From: Rhizobium grahamii CCGE 502
Lineage (GTDB): Bacteria; Pseudomonadota; Alphaproteobacteria; Rhizobiales; Rhizobiaceae
DNA: 64,000 nt
Direction of reading: 5' to 3'
Assembly (NCBI RefSeq): GCF_000298315.2
Contig: NZ_AEYE02000031.1
Coordinates: forward strand, 62,001-126,000
The notes under the pieces: model-generated
Told to the model about the DNA's origin: nothing
Database searches by the model: none
What the model saw: only the letters and a program-made list of their open reading frames with translations
Position numbers and translations under genes: made by a program
Shown here: positions 1 through 8,903 of the stretch, one piece after another
How the letters are laid out: each line of letters begins with the position of its first letter
Position numbering within the stretch: the stretch's first letter is position 1

Positions 1-73
1 CGGCGGCCGCGACCTGAGTCACGAAGCTCAAACTCGCGACGGCAGCCGTGCACGATTTCAGAAGATATTTCAT
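1..73 (-). CDS. N-terminus of a secreted protein (partial, cut by window edge)
   Basis: The minus strand opens with ATG at 73-71, preceded by a GGGAG ribosome site a few bases upstream. The 24 visible residues (MKYLLKSCTAAVASLSFVTQ then VAAA) form a typical Sec signal peptide: lysines first, a hydrophobic core, then an Ala-rich end suitable for signal peptidase. The rest lies outside the window, so the function cannot be named; a periplasmic or outer-membrane protein is expected. It lies downstream of and on the same strand as the LysR gene, separated from it by an inverted repeat that could regulate it. Confidence 0.6.
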   Translation of the reverse strand, partial: MKYLLKSCTAAVASLSFVTQVAAA

Positions 74-171
74 CTGATGTCTCCCGGTTGTGCCACTTTT
101 CGTGGCGTTATGTTCCCGGTTGAAAAAGTGCGCCGAATTCTTCGGTTTCGCAAATTCATTTATCAGAAAGT

Positions 172-194
172 CGATATCGGAATTTCCGATATCG
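172..194. promoter_or_regulatory. Perfect 11-bp inverted repeat between LysR gene and secreted-protein gene
   Basis: CGATATCGGAA and TTCCGATATCG flank a single T, giving a 23-bp perfect dyad. It begins 11 bp past the LysR stop codon and lies about 100 bp upstream of the next gene start on the same strand. There is no T-run, so it looks more like an operator than an intrinsic terminator. Which regulator would bind is unknown. Confidence 0.45.
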
Positions 195-204
195 CACTGA
201 ATCG

Positions 205-1113
205 TCAGCGGGGCCGACCTGATCGCAGCGCTTCGGCTATGCCGACGAAATCGCGCGCCGCTTGCGGCAGGCTCGAGCCCTTGCGCCAGACCATGCCAAC
301 CTGAACGACCGGCAGCGAACCGGACACATCGCGGCTCTCGATGCGGTCGCCTTCGAGCGACCACGGGCGGTAGACGAGATCGGGCAACAGCGCCACGCCG
401 GCGCCGGTCGCAACCAGACTGCGCACGGCTTCCACCGAGCGCGTGCGGAACGCGACATGTGGCCGCGCGCCGAGCGCCGACAAGAGCTTGCCGGTGTTTT
501 CCTCGATTTCGTCGACGGTCAGCATGATCAGCGGTTCGCGGGCGATGTCCGCCACGGAAATGATGTCGGCGGAGACGAGCGGATGGCCCATCGGCAGCCA
601 CAACCGATAGGGCGACGTTTCCAGGATTTCTGCCTGAAGAGCCATACGGTCTCGCAGGTTGGAGATAACCATGACAGCGACGTCGAGTTCGCCGCCGACC
701 AGCAGGTGTTCGAGATAGCCGCCATTGTCCTCGATGGCGCTGACTTCGACGCCTGGGCAGGCGCGCCGATAGCGGGCCAGAAGGTCGGAGAGCACGTAAC
801 CGGCAACCAGCGAGGTGACGCCGATGTTGAGCTTGCCCGACAACTCGTTCTGCTTGCCGGAAAAGCTGGTGCGCGCATCCGAGACACTTGCCAGGATCTT
901 GGTCGCATGGCGCAGGAACTGGTGGCCGTTGTGGGTGATGGTCAGGCCGCGTGGATGGCGCTCGAACAACTCGACGCCAAGGTCGGTTTCCAGTTCCTTC
1001 AGGGCCTCGGTAACCGAGGATTGCGAGATCGACAGGTTCTGCGCGGCACGCGTTACGGAGCCTTGTTCGGCGACGGCGACGAAATACTGGATTTGACGAA
1101 GCGTGAAGGCCAT
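205..1113 (-). CDS. LysR-family transcriptional regulator
   Basis: This 302-residue protein has the LysR layout and length. Residues 1-60 hold the winged helix-turn-helix (LRQIQYFVAVAEQGSVTRAA, then SISQSSVTEALKELE), followed by the substrate-binding LysR effector domain to the C-terminus. LysR proteins bind a small co-inducer and usually activate a neighbouring gene. The candidates here are the secreted-protein gene downstream and the membrane-anchored gene that diverges from it at 1295; the effector cannot be told from sequence. ATG is at 1113 and no better start is seen. Confidence 0.9.
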   Translation of the reverse strand: MAFTLRQIQYFVAVAEQGSVTRAAQNLSISQSSVTEALKELETDLGVELFERHPRGLTITHNGHQFLRHATKILASVSDARTSFSGKQNELSGKLNIGVTSLVAGYVLSDLLARYRRACPGVEVSAIEDNGGYLEHLLVGGELDVAVMVISNLRDRMALQAEILETSPYRLWLPMGHPLVSADIISVADIAREPLIMLTVDEIEENTGKLLSALGARPHVAFRTRSVEAVRSLVATGAGVALLPDLVYRPWSLEGDRIESRDVSGSLPVVQVGMVWRKGSSLPQAARDFVGIAEALRSGRPR

Positions 1114-1294
1114 GCGCCGTTAGAGCATGGCCGCGAGGACGTTGGCAAGCATCGGGAAAGCTTGGACCTTTTTTGGTACTAATCCCGTAATGATGCAAAC
1201 TTGGAGGCCGCGTTTAAGTATTCGGAAACGTCATTTCTCTAGCGTCGACACCATTCGTATTGCGTTGGAGTTTGTTAATGGCGGAGCAGTTGGC

Positions 1295-2020
1295 GTGAAG
1301 GCCTTACTGCGCATCTTCCGGCCTTCCCGGAAATTGGTGTTTATCATCGCTGGCGTCGCCCTCCTTGGGGGCGTCTCCGGCGGTGCCGCGCTTTATATCG
1401 GCAAGGACAAGATCCTCGGTCCCTCTGTCGAAGCGAGCAACGGGCTCGCCTGCACCGACGTCAACCTCGTCACCATCAAGAAACAGAGCCGCGTCTGGAT
1501 CCGCAAGTACATCAAGACCGAGCCGACCGATGGCAGGACGCGGGTCAAGACAGCTCTTCGCGTGGCGAAGGCGATCTATGACGCGCAAAAGCCCGATCTC
1601 GTGCAGGTCGTGGTACTCGACACCAACGGCCCGACGCTTAGGTCCGATATTCGCGGCCGGGCGATCGGCGCCGACGTCGTCTACATTCCGCATCCCGATC
1701 CGGTCCTCGAAAGCGCGGAAGCCAAAACCTACACCGCCCGCTACTATGACGGGGAGGCCGCTGCCAACGGACTGTTCTTCGGCGAGCGCGTCGATCTGCC
1801 GGAGGACGAAATCACCGCTTTGAACGCGTCCTTCAGAGACTATTCGGACTGTATCGATCCCATCGCCGTTGCCGCCACCAAGGGTGGCGAAGGCGAGGGC
1901 AAGAAGGCCGAGAAGAAAGAAGAGGCAAAGGAAGAAAAGCCGGTGGAAGGCGGTGGGCATGATTCAGCACCCGCCACAGAACCGGCTGCGGCGGAAGCCG
2001 CACCCGCTGCCGGTCACTGA
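1295..2020 (+). CDS. Membrane-anchored conserved hypothetical protein
   Basis: The product (241 residues from a GTG start) has a short basic N-terminus, one hydrophobic segment at about residues 12-34 (LVFIIAGVALLGGVSGGAAL), then a soluble domain that would face the periplasm. The C-terminus is low-complexity, Lys/Glu-rich then Ala/Pro/Glu-rich. I chose GTG 1295 because GGAG lies about eight bases upstream and the hydrophobic segment follows at once; the frame is open back to 1127 but without signal-like sequence. I do not recognise the domain. It diverges from the LysR gene and ends at a strong terminator shared with lysS. Confidence 0.75.
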   Translation: MKALLRIFRPSRKLVFIIAGVALLGGVSGGAALYIGKDKILGPSVEASNGLACTDVNLVTIKKQSRVWIRKYIKTEPTDGRTRVKTALRVAKAIYDAQKPDLVQVVVLDTNGPTLRSDIRGRAIGADVVYIPHPDPVLESAEAKTYTARYYDGEAAANGLFFGERVDLPEDEITALNASFRDYSDCIDPIAVAATKGGEGEGKKAEKKEEAKEEKPVEGGGHDSAPATEPAAAEAAPAAGH

Positions 2021-2033
2021 TCTATCCAACAAG

Positions 2034-2065
2034 AAAGGCGGCTAGCCCGCTGGCTGCCGCCTTTT
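2034..2065. terminator. Bidirectional intrinsic terminator between convergent genes
   Basis: AAAGGCGGC pairs with GCCGCCTTT, with an inner AGCC/GGCT stem, and is followed by TTTT on the plus strand and preceded by an A-rich run. It lies between the end of the membrane-anchored gene (2020) and the end of lysS (2083) and can serve both. Confidence 0.8.
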
Positions 2066-2082
2066 CATTCCGTTGAGCCGGC

Positions 2083-3579
2083 TCAGTCAGCCTTGCTGCG
2101 TCGAGCCGGGAAGAGGATGACGTCGCGGATCGACGGGGCGTTCGTCAGGAGCATGATCAGGCGGTCGACGCCGATACCGAGGCCACCTGCCGGCGGCATG
2201 CCCTGGTCGATTGCATCGAGGAACTCGTCGTCCAGCTGTTTTTCCTTTTCGCCGCGGGCATGTGCCTGCTCCAGCTGCTCGACCATGCGGCGGCGCTGTT
2301 CTTCCGGATCATTGAGTTCCGAAAAGGCGTTGCCGAGTTCCCAGGCGTTGCAGTAGGTCTCGAAGCGCTCGACGAGACGCGGCTCGCCCGGCACTTCCTT
2401 GGCGAAGGGCGAGATGTCCTTCGGGAAGTGGGTGACGTGGCTCGGCTGGATCAGCGTGCCCTCGACCTTCTCTTCGAAGATGAAGGCAAGGCATTCGCCC
2501 CAAGTCCAGTCCTTCTCGACCTCGAAGCCGGCGGCCTTGGCAGCGGTGCGGGCTTCCTCGTCCGTCTTCATGGCGAGGAAGTCGAGGCCGGTCACTTCCT
2601 TGACGGCGTCGGGCATCGGAACACGCTTGAACGGACCCTTGAAGGAGATCGTCTTGTCGCCGAAGGGGAAGTCCGTCGTGCCGTGGATCGACAGCGCCAG
2701 GCTTTCGAACAGCCGCTCCACGAGGTCCATGATGTCCTCGTAGTCGGCATAGGCCCAGTAGCACTCCATCATCGTGAATTCAGGATTGTGCCGGGTCGAG
2801 ACGCCTTCGTTGCGGAAGTTGCGGTTGATCTCGAACACCTTGTCGGTAAGGCCGGAAACCAGCGTGCGCTTCAGGAACAGTTCCGGCGCGATGCGCAGGT
2901 ACATGTCGAGTTTCAGCGTGTTGTGATGCGTCTTGAAGGGTTCGGCGGTTGCGCCGCCATAGACCGAATGCAGCATCGGTGTTTCGACTTCCATGAAGCC
3001 GTCGTTTTCCATGAAACGACGGATGCCGGAGACGATCTTCGAACGCTGCTGGAAGCGAAGCTTCGATTCCTCGTTGGTCATGATGTCGAGGTGGCGCTTG
3101 CGATAGCGGATCTCGATGTCCGAAATGCCGTGCCACTTCTCCGGCATCGGGAGCAGCGACTTGGTGAGCATGGTGATCTCGCGGGCGTTGATCGACAGCT
3201 CGCCGCGCTTCGTGCGGCGCACCGTGCCGGTGACGCCGATGATGTCGCCGATATCGATCATGCCCAGCATGTTGCGGGCCTCTTCCGGCGTCACATCCTT
3301 GTGGCTGAAGATCTGGATCTTGCCGCCGGCGTCATGGATATCCATGAACATGCCTGAATTGCGCGAGGAATAGACGCGACCGGCGACGGTCACGACATCC
3401 TGCGTCTCGACGTCGGATTCGAGATCCCTGTACTTCTCCGCCAGCTCGGCGTTCGTCATCGTCCGGTGGAAATGCGCCGGATAGACGTCGCCGATCTGTT
3501 CGCGCAGCAGCTTCAGCTTCTGGGCGCGAACTTCGGTTGCGTCGGAGGAAAGGGTCGCTGTTTCGGTCTTTTCAGTCAT
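2083..3579 (-). CDS. lysS: Lysyl-tRNA synthetase, class II
   Basis: The enzyme charges tRNA-Lys with lysine using ATP in the cytoplasm. The 498-residue product has the class II order: an N-terminal OB-fold anticodon-binding domain (about residues 60-150, VAGRVYSSRNSGMFMDIHD), then motif 2 (FRNEGVSTRHNPEFTMMECY) and motif 3 near the C-terminus (GLGIGVDRLIMLL). Length is normal. It starts 16 bp downstream of the gltX stop on the same strand, so the two synthetase genes very probably form one operon. Confidence 0.95.
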   Translation of the reverse strand: MTEKTETATLSSDATEVRAQKLKLLREQIGDVYPAHFHRTMTNAELAEKYRDLESDVETQDVVTVAGRVYSSRNSGMFMDIHDAGGKIQIFSHKDVTPEEARNMLGMIDIGDIIGVTGTVRRTKRGELSINAREITMLTKSLLPMPEKWHGISDIEIRYRKRHLDIMTNEESKLRFQQRSKIVSGIRRFMENDGFMEVETPMLHSVYGGATAEPFKTHHNTLKLDMYLRIAPELFLKRTLVSGLTDKVFEINRNFRNEGVSTRHNPEFTMMECYWAYADYEDIMDLVERLFESLALSIHGTTDFPFGDKTISFKGPFKRVPMPDAVKEVTGLDFLAMKTDEEARTAAKAAGFEVEKDWTWGECLAFIFEEKVEGTLIQPSHVTHFPKDISPFAKEVPGEPRLVERFETYCNAWELGNAFSELNDPEEQRRRMVEQLEQAHARGEKEKQLDDEFLDAIDQGMPPAGGLGIGVDRLIMLLTNAPSIRDVILFPARRSKAD

Positions 3580-3595
3580 GATGCAAACGTCCGGT

Positions 3596-5053
3596 TCAGT
3601 TCTTCGGGCCGACGAGGGAGGCGACTGCCTGAGAAGCCAGTTTCAGCCGCTGGCGCACCACCGAGCGGCCGAGGATCGCCATCGAGTCGAACAGCGGCAG
3701 CGAGCGCGACGAGCCGGAGACGGCGACGAAGAGCGGCGCCACGATGACCTTCAGCTTCTTGCCCATGCGATCGGCAATGGCGCGCAGCTCGGCTTCGATC
3801 GTCTCGACGTTCCATTCGAGGATCTTTTCGAGATCCGGCTGAACGGTGTTGAGGATCTCGAGGATCTCTTCCGGCGGCGACTTGATCTTGGCGAAAGCCG
3901 AGGGGTCGACACCGAGATCGGATTTCAGCAGGAAACCAGCGAGATCGGGCAGTTCGCCGAGCTTGGAGATGCGCGACTGCGACAGGCGCAGCCCAGCCTT
4001 CAGGCGGTCGTTTTCCATCGCCCAATCGAGAACACGGGCCTGGAATTCCTGTTCTGACAGCTTCTCGCGGATCCAACGGCCGTTCAGCCAGTCGAGCTTC
4101 TGGATGTCGAAGATCGCGCCGGCCTTGGAAAGGTTCTCAGGATCGAACTTCTCGGAGAGCTCTTCCATCGTCAGCAGCTCTTCACCTTCGGCGATCTGCA
4201 CGAAGAACAGGCCGAGGAAGTTCATCAGCGCTTCCGGGATGTAGCCGAGAGCGGAGTAATAGGAGATCGACGTCGGGTTCTTGCGCTTCGAGAGCTTCGA
4301 CTTGTCGGCATTGCGCATCAGGGAAAGATGCATGAACACCGGCTGTTCCCAGCCGAAGTAGCGGTACAGCAGGATGTGCTTCGGCACGGATGCCAGCCAC
4401 TCTTCGCCACGCGCGACGTGGGTGATCTGCATCAGATGGTCGTCGATAACGTTTGCCATGTGATAGGTCGGCATGCCGTCGCCCTTGATCAGGACCTGCA
4501 TGTCGACGGAATCCCACGGAATGCTGACATCGCCATAGACGCCGTCGGTGAAGTCGCAGGAGCCCTCGGTCGGGATCTTCATGCGGATCACGGAGCCTTC
4601 GCCAGCGGCCATCTTGGAGCTGACTTCTTCGGCCGAATATTTCAGGCAAAGGCCGTCATACTTCGGCGCCTTGCCGGCGGCGCGCTGCTCTTCGCGCATC
4701 TTTTCCAGACGCTCGGGCGTGCAGAAACAGCGGAATGCATGCCCCTTGTCGAGCAGTTCCTGGCCGTACGGCGTGTAGATGTCCTTACGGTCGGACTGAC
4801 GGTAGGGGCCGTAGGGGCCGCCAATATCAGGACCTTCCTTCCATTCAAGGCCGCACCATTTCAGCGCGTCCAATACCTTCTGCTCAAATTCCGGGGTCGA
4901 GCGCGTCGCATCGGTGTCTTCGATGCGCAGAATGAACTCGCCGCCGTTCTTCTTGGCGAAAAGGTAGTTGAAGAGAGCGATGTAAGCAGTGCCGACATGC
5001 GGCTCGCCGGTCGGCGAGGGAGCAATGCGGACGCGGACGCCGGAAGCTGTCAT
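3596..5053 (-). CDS. gltX: Glutamyl-tRNA synthetase, class I
   Basis: It charges tRNA-Glu (and in many alphaproteobacteria also misacylates tRNA-Gln as a substrate for GatCAB). The 485-residue protein shows the class I signatures: the HIGH-type motif APSPTGEPHVGTAYIALFNY at residues 11-30 and the KMSKS-type motif DKSKLSKRKNP around residue 250, with the helical anticodon-binding domain after it. Rhizobia often carry two gltX copies and this window shows one. It is the promoter-proximal gene of the gltX-lysS operon. Confidence 0.94.
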   Translation of the reverse strand: MTASGVRVRIAPSPTGEPHVGTAYIALFNYLFAKKNGGEFILRIEDTDATRSTPEFEQKVLDALKWCGLEWKEGPDIGGPYGPYRQSDRKDIYTPYGQELLDKGHAFRCFCTPERLEKMREEQRAAGKAPKYDGLCLKYSAEEVSSKMAAGEGSVIRMKIPTEGSCDFTDGVYGDVSIPWDSVDMQVLIKGDGMPTYHMANVIDDHLMQITHVARGEEWLASVPKHILLYRYFGWEQPVFMHLSLMRNADKSKLSKRKNPTSISYYSALGYIPEALMNFLGLFFVQIAEGEELLTMEELSEKFDPENLSKAGAIFDIQKLDWLNGRWIREKLSEQEFQARVLDWAMENDRLKAGLRLSQSRISKLGELPDLAGFLLKSDLGVDPSAFAKIKSPPEEILEILNTVQPDLEKILEWNVETIEAELRAIADRMGKKLKVIVAPLFVAVSGSSRSLPLFDSMAILGRSVVRQRLKLASQAVASLVGPKN

Positions 5054-5244
5054 TTTATGTGCCCGTCAAATGAATGCCGGACGGCTTTTCCTGAGAAAGC
5101 GACGTTCGGCCGGAAAGAATGCAGATAACTGGATCAGGAAACCGGCCGGAAAAGGGCACTGCCCCCGTTCATCCGCCGATTGCCCATTTGGCTGGCCTTA
5201 AGGCCATATTCGACCGCGCACGTCAAGGAAAATGGGCAGTTGGG

Positions 5245-7014
5245 TCAACGAACCGGCCAGACGTATAGAAGAACCGGTACGCTGACGAGGACGATGATCA
5301 AGGACAGCGGCAGGCCGAGACGGGGGTAATCGCTGAAACGGTAGCCGCCCGGGCCGAAGACAAGCGTGTTGCATTGGTGGCCGATCGGCGTCAGGAAATC
5401 ACAGCCTGCCCCGATGGCGACCCCCATCAGAAAGGCTTCCGGTCTATAGCCCAGGGTGTGGGCAAAGCTCGCCGCTATCGGCGCCATGACCAGAACCGTT
5501 GCGGCGTTGTTGAGGAACGGGGTCACCGCCATGGCGGTAATGACAATCAGCGCCAATGCGCCGAAGGGCGGCATCTGGGCCGCAAAATGGCCAAGCCACC
5601 CGGCAATCAGATCACTGCCGCCGGTCGTTCGCAATGTGTCGGAGACGGGGATCAGGGCGGCAAGCATGATGAGGATCGGGCCGTCCACCGCCTTGTAGAC
5701 CTCGGCGAGGGGGACTGCCCGGAAAACCACCATCGCAAGCGCCGCGCAGAAGAAGGCGACCGAAACCGGAATCATTCCGGCCGCCGTCACCGCCATGGCA
5801 ATCGCGAGGATCAGCAGCGGCACGTAGGCCCTGCGCGGCGTCCCAAGCATGATCTCGCGCTGCGCCAACGGAAGACAGGAGAATTCCTGGAGGAAGGTCG
5901 GCAGGTTTCGACGGCTGCCCTGCAACACAAGAACGTCGCCGGCGCGCAGCGTGACTTCGCTTAGCCGTTCCGTCAGCCGGTGGCCGTGTCGGCTGACCGC
6001 AAGCAGGTTGATGCGCCGGCGGTTCCAGAGCGAGAGCTGGCGCGCGGACCAGCCGATCAGCATGGACTCGGAGGAGACCACTGCTTCGATCGAAGTCACG
6101 TCGCCTTCCGTCTTTGCTTCGGGGATCGGCTTGCCTGAAAGCTTGAGCTTTGCGTTGGAAACGACGCGGTCCAGGGCTTCAGGACGACCCTCCAGCAGAA
6201 TCGTATCGCCCGGCTTCAGGAGAATGTCGGGGAACGGCGCTAGGCGCGAATGCCCGCGAAGGATCGCGGTTGCGACCACTTCGCCATCACCGAGCTGGAG
6301 GATTTCGTTGAGCTTCTTGCCTTCGAAGCCGGAGCCTTCCACCACCGTTGCTTCGGAGAAATAGTTCTTCAAATCCAACGCTTCTTCAAGCGATGGGTTC
6401 TCGTTCTGCCGCTCGGGAACGAGCCAGTGGAAAAGGATCAAGAAGACGATGCCAACCAGAGCGAGCGTCGCTCCCACGGGTGTGAAGTCGAACATCGTGA
6501 AGGGCGCCCCGGTGATTTCACTGCGCAGGCGGGAGACCACGATGTTCGGTGAGGTGCCGATCTGCGTCATCAACCCGCCGAGAAGCGCGGCAAAGCTCAT
6601 CGGCATCAGGTAAAGCGACGGTGACCTCCCGCTTTTTCGGGCAAACTGGAAGGCGACCGGGATCATGATCGCCAGCGCGCCGATATTCTTGATGAAGGCC
6701 GATAGAATCGCAACGACGATGAGCAGCAAGGCGAGCTGTGCGTGCGGCTTGGTCAGGTTGGGGAAGAAGCGCTTGATGGTACTGTCGACGATGCCCGAAC
6801 GCGCCACACCGGCACTGACCACGAGCGCACTGCCGACGATGATGACAATATCGTCGCTGAAGCCGGAAAATGCCTTGTCGAAAGGCACAATGCCGACACA
6901 GATGGCCAGCACCAAAGCGCAACATGCAACCAGATCATAGCGAAACCGGTCCCAGATGAAGACCGCCATCATCAGGCCGATGACGCCGAAGGCGAGTATC
7001 TGTTGGGTCGTCAT
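5245..7014 (-). CDS. SLC13/DASS-family permease with two TrkA-C (RCK_C) domains
   Basis: This 589-residue inner-membrane protein has about 10-12 hydrophobic segments in two blocks (residues 1-200 and 390-589) separated by a soluble insert. The insert holds two TrkA-C-like repeats (LLKPGDTILLEGRPEAL and TLRAGDVLVLQGSRRNL). The halves contain the sodium/anion symporter signatures IGTSPNIVVS and PIGHQCNTLV. Members move sulfate, dicarboxylates or similar anions with sodium; the substrate cannot be fixed here. It stands alone, about 190 bp downstream of the gltX start. Confidence 0.88.
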   Translation of the reverse strand: MTTQQILAFGVIGLMMAVFIWDRFRYDLVACCALVLAICVGIVPFDKAFSGFSDDIVIIVGSALVVSAGVARSGIVDSTIKRFFPNLTKPHAQLALLLIVVAILSAFIKNIGALAIMIPVAFQFARKSGRSPSLYLMPMSFAALLGGLMTQIGTSPNIVVSRLRSEITGAPFTMFDFTPVGATLALVGIVFLILFHWLVPERQNENPSLEEALDLKNYFSEATVVEGSGFEGKKLNEILQLGDGEVVATAILRGHSRLAPFPDILLKPGDTILLEGRPEALDRVVSNAKLKLSGKPIPEAKTEGDVTSIEAVVSSESMLIGWSARQLSLWNRRRINLLAVSRHGHRLTERLSEVTLRAGDVLVLQGSRRNLPTFLQEFSCLPLAQREIMLGTPRRAYVPLLILAIAMAVTAAGMIPVSVAFFCAALAMVVFRAVPLAEVYKAVDGPILIMLAALIPVSDTLRTTGGSDLIAGWLGHFAAQMPPFGALALIVITAMAVTPFLNNAATVLVMAPIAASFAHTLGYRPEAFLMGVAIGAGCDFLTPIGHQCNTLVFGPGGYRFSDYPRLGLPLSLIIVLVSVPVLLYVWPVR

Positions 7015-7153
7015 GCTCTTCCGAAAACTGAAACTCGGCAGCAGAGAACCTCCTGCCGTGAAGTCATAACTGTACCGCGCCGTCGGCTATTCAATCCCCG
7101 GCGGTGCGCAAAAGCTCGGACAGACGTCAGCGATCGGGATGGGGATAACGATC

Positions 7154-7705
7154 TCAGCCGTTACCGACGACGCGGATGGTTTCCGCGAGAATTTCGTCAG
7201 AGAGAGCCTCGTCATCGACCGCGCGCGCCATGACAAGGGCGCCGACTAGACTTGCAAGATCGGCAATCGCTTTGCCGCGATCGGCTTGGCCGCCGGTCTT
7301 TTCCTGCAATGTCTCCATCTGATCTATGCGCTTCCTGACATAACTAGCGATCACGCCACGCTTTCCGCTCGGCAGACGCGCAAGTTCCGGGCCGAGGGAG
7401 GCCACTGTGCAGCCGTTTTCGGCTTCGTCTCGATGCGCTTTGGAGAGGTAGGTCTCGGCCAAAGCCGCGACCGAGGGAAAATCCTGCTCCGATCTCAGGC
7501 TTTCATCCATGGCGTGGCTCAAAGCCTCGGTCGCGAGGTCGCCCTTCGATTTGAAATGACCATAAAAGCCGCCATGTGTAAGTCCGGCCGTTTTCATAAC
7601 CTCATCGACGCCGACCGCATGGATTCCCTTCTCGCGAAACAGCCTTCCGGCCGCCTCGATGATCCGCCGGCGGTTTTGGTCTGCCTGTTCCTTGGTTGGG
7701 CGCAT
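7154..7705 (-). CDS. TetR-family repressor of the adjacent aldo/keto reductase
   Basis: The 183-residue protein begins with a TetR helix-turn-helix (RRRIIEAAGRLFREKGIHAV, then AGLTHGGFYGHFKSKGDLATEA), with the recognition helix at about residues 35-48, followed by an all-helical ligand domain. It resembles the NemR/AcuR-like group of TetR repressors that sense reactive small molecules, though that subgrouping is inference. It diverges from an aldo/keto reductase gene, and two copies of a 14-bp palindrome lie in the shared promoter region. It probably represses both itself and the reductase. Confidence 0.92.
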   Translation of the reverse strand: MRPTKEQADQNRRRIIEAAGRLFREKGIHAVGVDEVMKTAGLTHGGFYGHFKSKGDLATEALSHAMDESLRSEQDFPSVAALAETYLSKAHRDEAENGCTVASLGPELARLPSGKRGVIASYVRKRIDQMETLQEKTGGQADRGKAIADLASLVGALVMARAVDDEALSDEILAETIRVVGNG

Positions 7706-7727
7706 TTTGGTCTCTCCTAATTTGCTC

Positions 7728-7781
7728 TTGACAAATTATATGACGTCCGTCATTTAAATGCAAATGAATGACGATCGTCAT
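7728..7781. promoter_or_regulatory. Divergent overlapping promoters with two TetR operators
   Basis: Two palindromes, ATGACGTCCGTCAT (7740-7753) and ATGACGATCGTCAT (7768-7781), lie 28 bp apart centre to centre. On the minus strand TTGCAT (7763-7758) and TATAAT (7740-7735) form a promoter with a 17-bp spacer toward the TetR gene. On the plus strand TTGACA (7728-7733) lies 17 bp before CATTTA (7751-7756). The first operator fills the spacer region of both promoters, so binding would block both directions. Confidence 0.8.
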
Positions 7782-7817
7782 TTAAAATTGATGACCAATG
7801 GAAAGAGGACGATAACA

Positions 7818-8852
7818 ATGCGCTACAGGATCTTCGGCCGGACCGGCCTTCGCGTCTCCAGCCTGGCACTCGGCACGGGCAACTTCGGAACCGGCTGGGG
7901 CTACGGCTCGAGCCGTGAGGAGGCTAAAGTCGTGTTTGATGGCTACCGCAATGCGGGTGGCAACTTTGTCGATACGGCAGATCAGTATCAATTCGGCCAG
8001 TCTGAGACGATGCTAGGCGAATTCATCGCCAGCGACCGTGATGACATCGTCGTCGCGACGAAGTTCTCCCTCGGGGATCGTCATGGAGCCCGCCTGCAGG
8101 CTACCGGGAACAGCCGCAAGGCGATGGTGCAATCAGTCGAAGCGAGCCTGAAGCGGCTCGGCACCGATCGCATCGATCTCCTCTGGGCCCATATGCCTGA
8201 TGCGGTGACGCCGATCGACGAAATCATGCGCGGCTTCGACGATCTCGTCCGCTCGGGCAAGATCCTTTACGCTGGCCTCTCCGATTTTCCGGCCTGGCGC
8301 GTCGCGACGGGTGCGACGCTTGCGGAACTGCGGGGTTGGGCGCCGCTGTCGGCCCTGCAACTGGAATACAGCCTTGTCGAGCGCACGTCCGAGCGCGAGC
8401 TTCTGCCGATGGCGGCCGCCTTTGGTCTGGGTACCGTCGGCTGGTCGCCGCTCGGCGGCGGACTACTGACTGGCAAGTACCGCAAGGGTGAAACCGGCCG
8501 CCAGCAGGGGCTTGGCGTCGTCATTCATGCCGAAAGCGATGCCCGCAAGACCGCAACGGTTGACGCCGTGCTTGCCATTGCCGAGGAAACCGGTGTCTCC
8601 GCCGGCCAGGTTGCCATCGCCTGGGTCTTGCAGAAGGGCACGCTGCCGATCATCGGACCTCGCACGGCGGCGCAGCTGTCTGATAACCTCGCAGCGCTTG
8701 AGGTGAGGCTTACCGACGAGCAGGTCCGTCGCCTCGACGAAGCGAGCGCCATACCGCTCGGCTTCCCGCATGACGTGGTCTCCCGCAGTCGCGATACGCT
8801 TGCCGGGGCCAAGGCCGATTTCATTGATTGGCCAACGGTTGCCGTTCGCTGA
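7818..8852 (+). CDS. Aldo/keto reductase
   Basis: The enzyme is an NADPH-dependent carbonyl reductase of the AKR superfamily, cytosolic. The 344-residue product starts MRYRIFGRTGLRVSSLALGT and shows the catalytic tetrad context: Asp and Tyr in FVDTADQYQFGQSE, Lys in VVATKFSLG and His in LLWAHMPD. The C-terminal NADPH-binding end is present (LPIIGPRTAAQLSDNL). I chose ATG 7818 because GAGG precedes it by about ten bases and AKR homology begins there; upstream in-frame codons overlap the operators. Its physiological substrate is unknown, but control by a dedicated TetR suggests a toxic aldehyde or ketone. Confidence 0.92.
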   Translation: MRYRIFGRTGLRVSSLALGTGNFGTGWGYGSSREEAKVVFDGYRNAGGNFVDTADQYQFGQSETMLGEFIASDRDDIVVATKFSLGDRHGARLQATGNSRKAMVQSVEASLKRLGTDRIDLLWAHMPDAVTPIDEIMRGFDDLVRSGKILYAGLSDFPAWRVATGATLAELRGWAPLSALQLEYSLVERTSERELLPMAAAFGLGTVGWSPLGGGLLTGKYRKGETGRQQGLGVVIHAESDARKTATVDAVLAIAEETGVSAGQVAIAWVLQKGTLPIIGPRTAAQLSDNLAALEVRLTDEQVRRLDEASAIPLGFPHDVVSRSRDTLAGAKADFIDWPTVAVR

Positions 8853-8903
8853 AGCCGAGGCGAGTCGTGCCGTCTCGTGGCGGCGGCACGGGATTCGGAG
8901 CCG

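Noticed and set aside
262-1182. Long plus-strand frame of 306 codons opposite the LysR gene
   Set aside because: It is the complement of a clear LysR gene and has no family-like sequence; such mirror frames are common at this GC content and recur opposite lysS, emrB, xylA and others.
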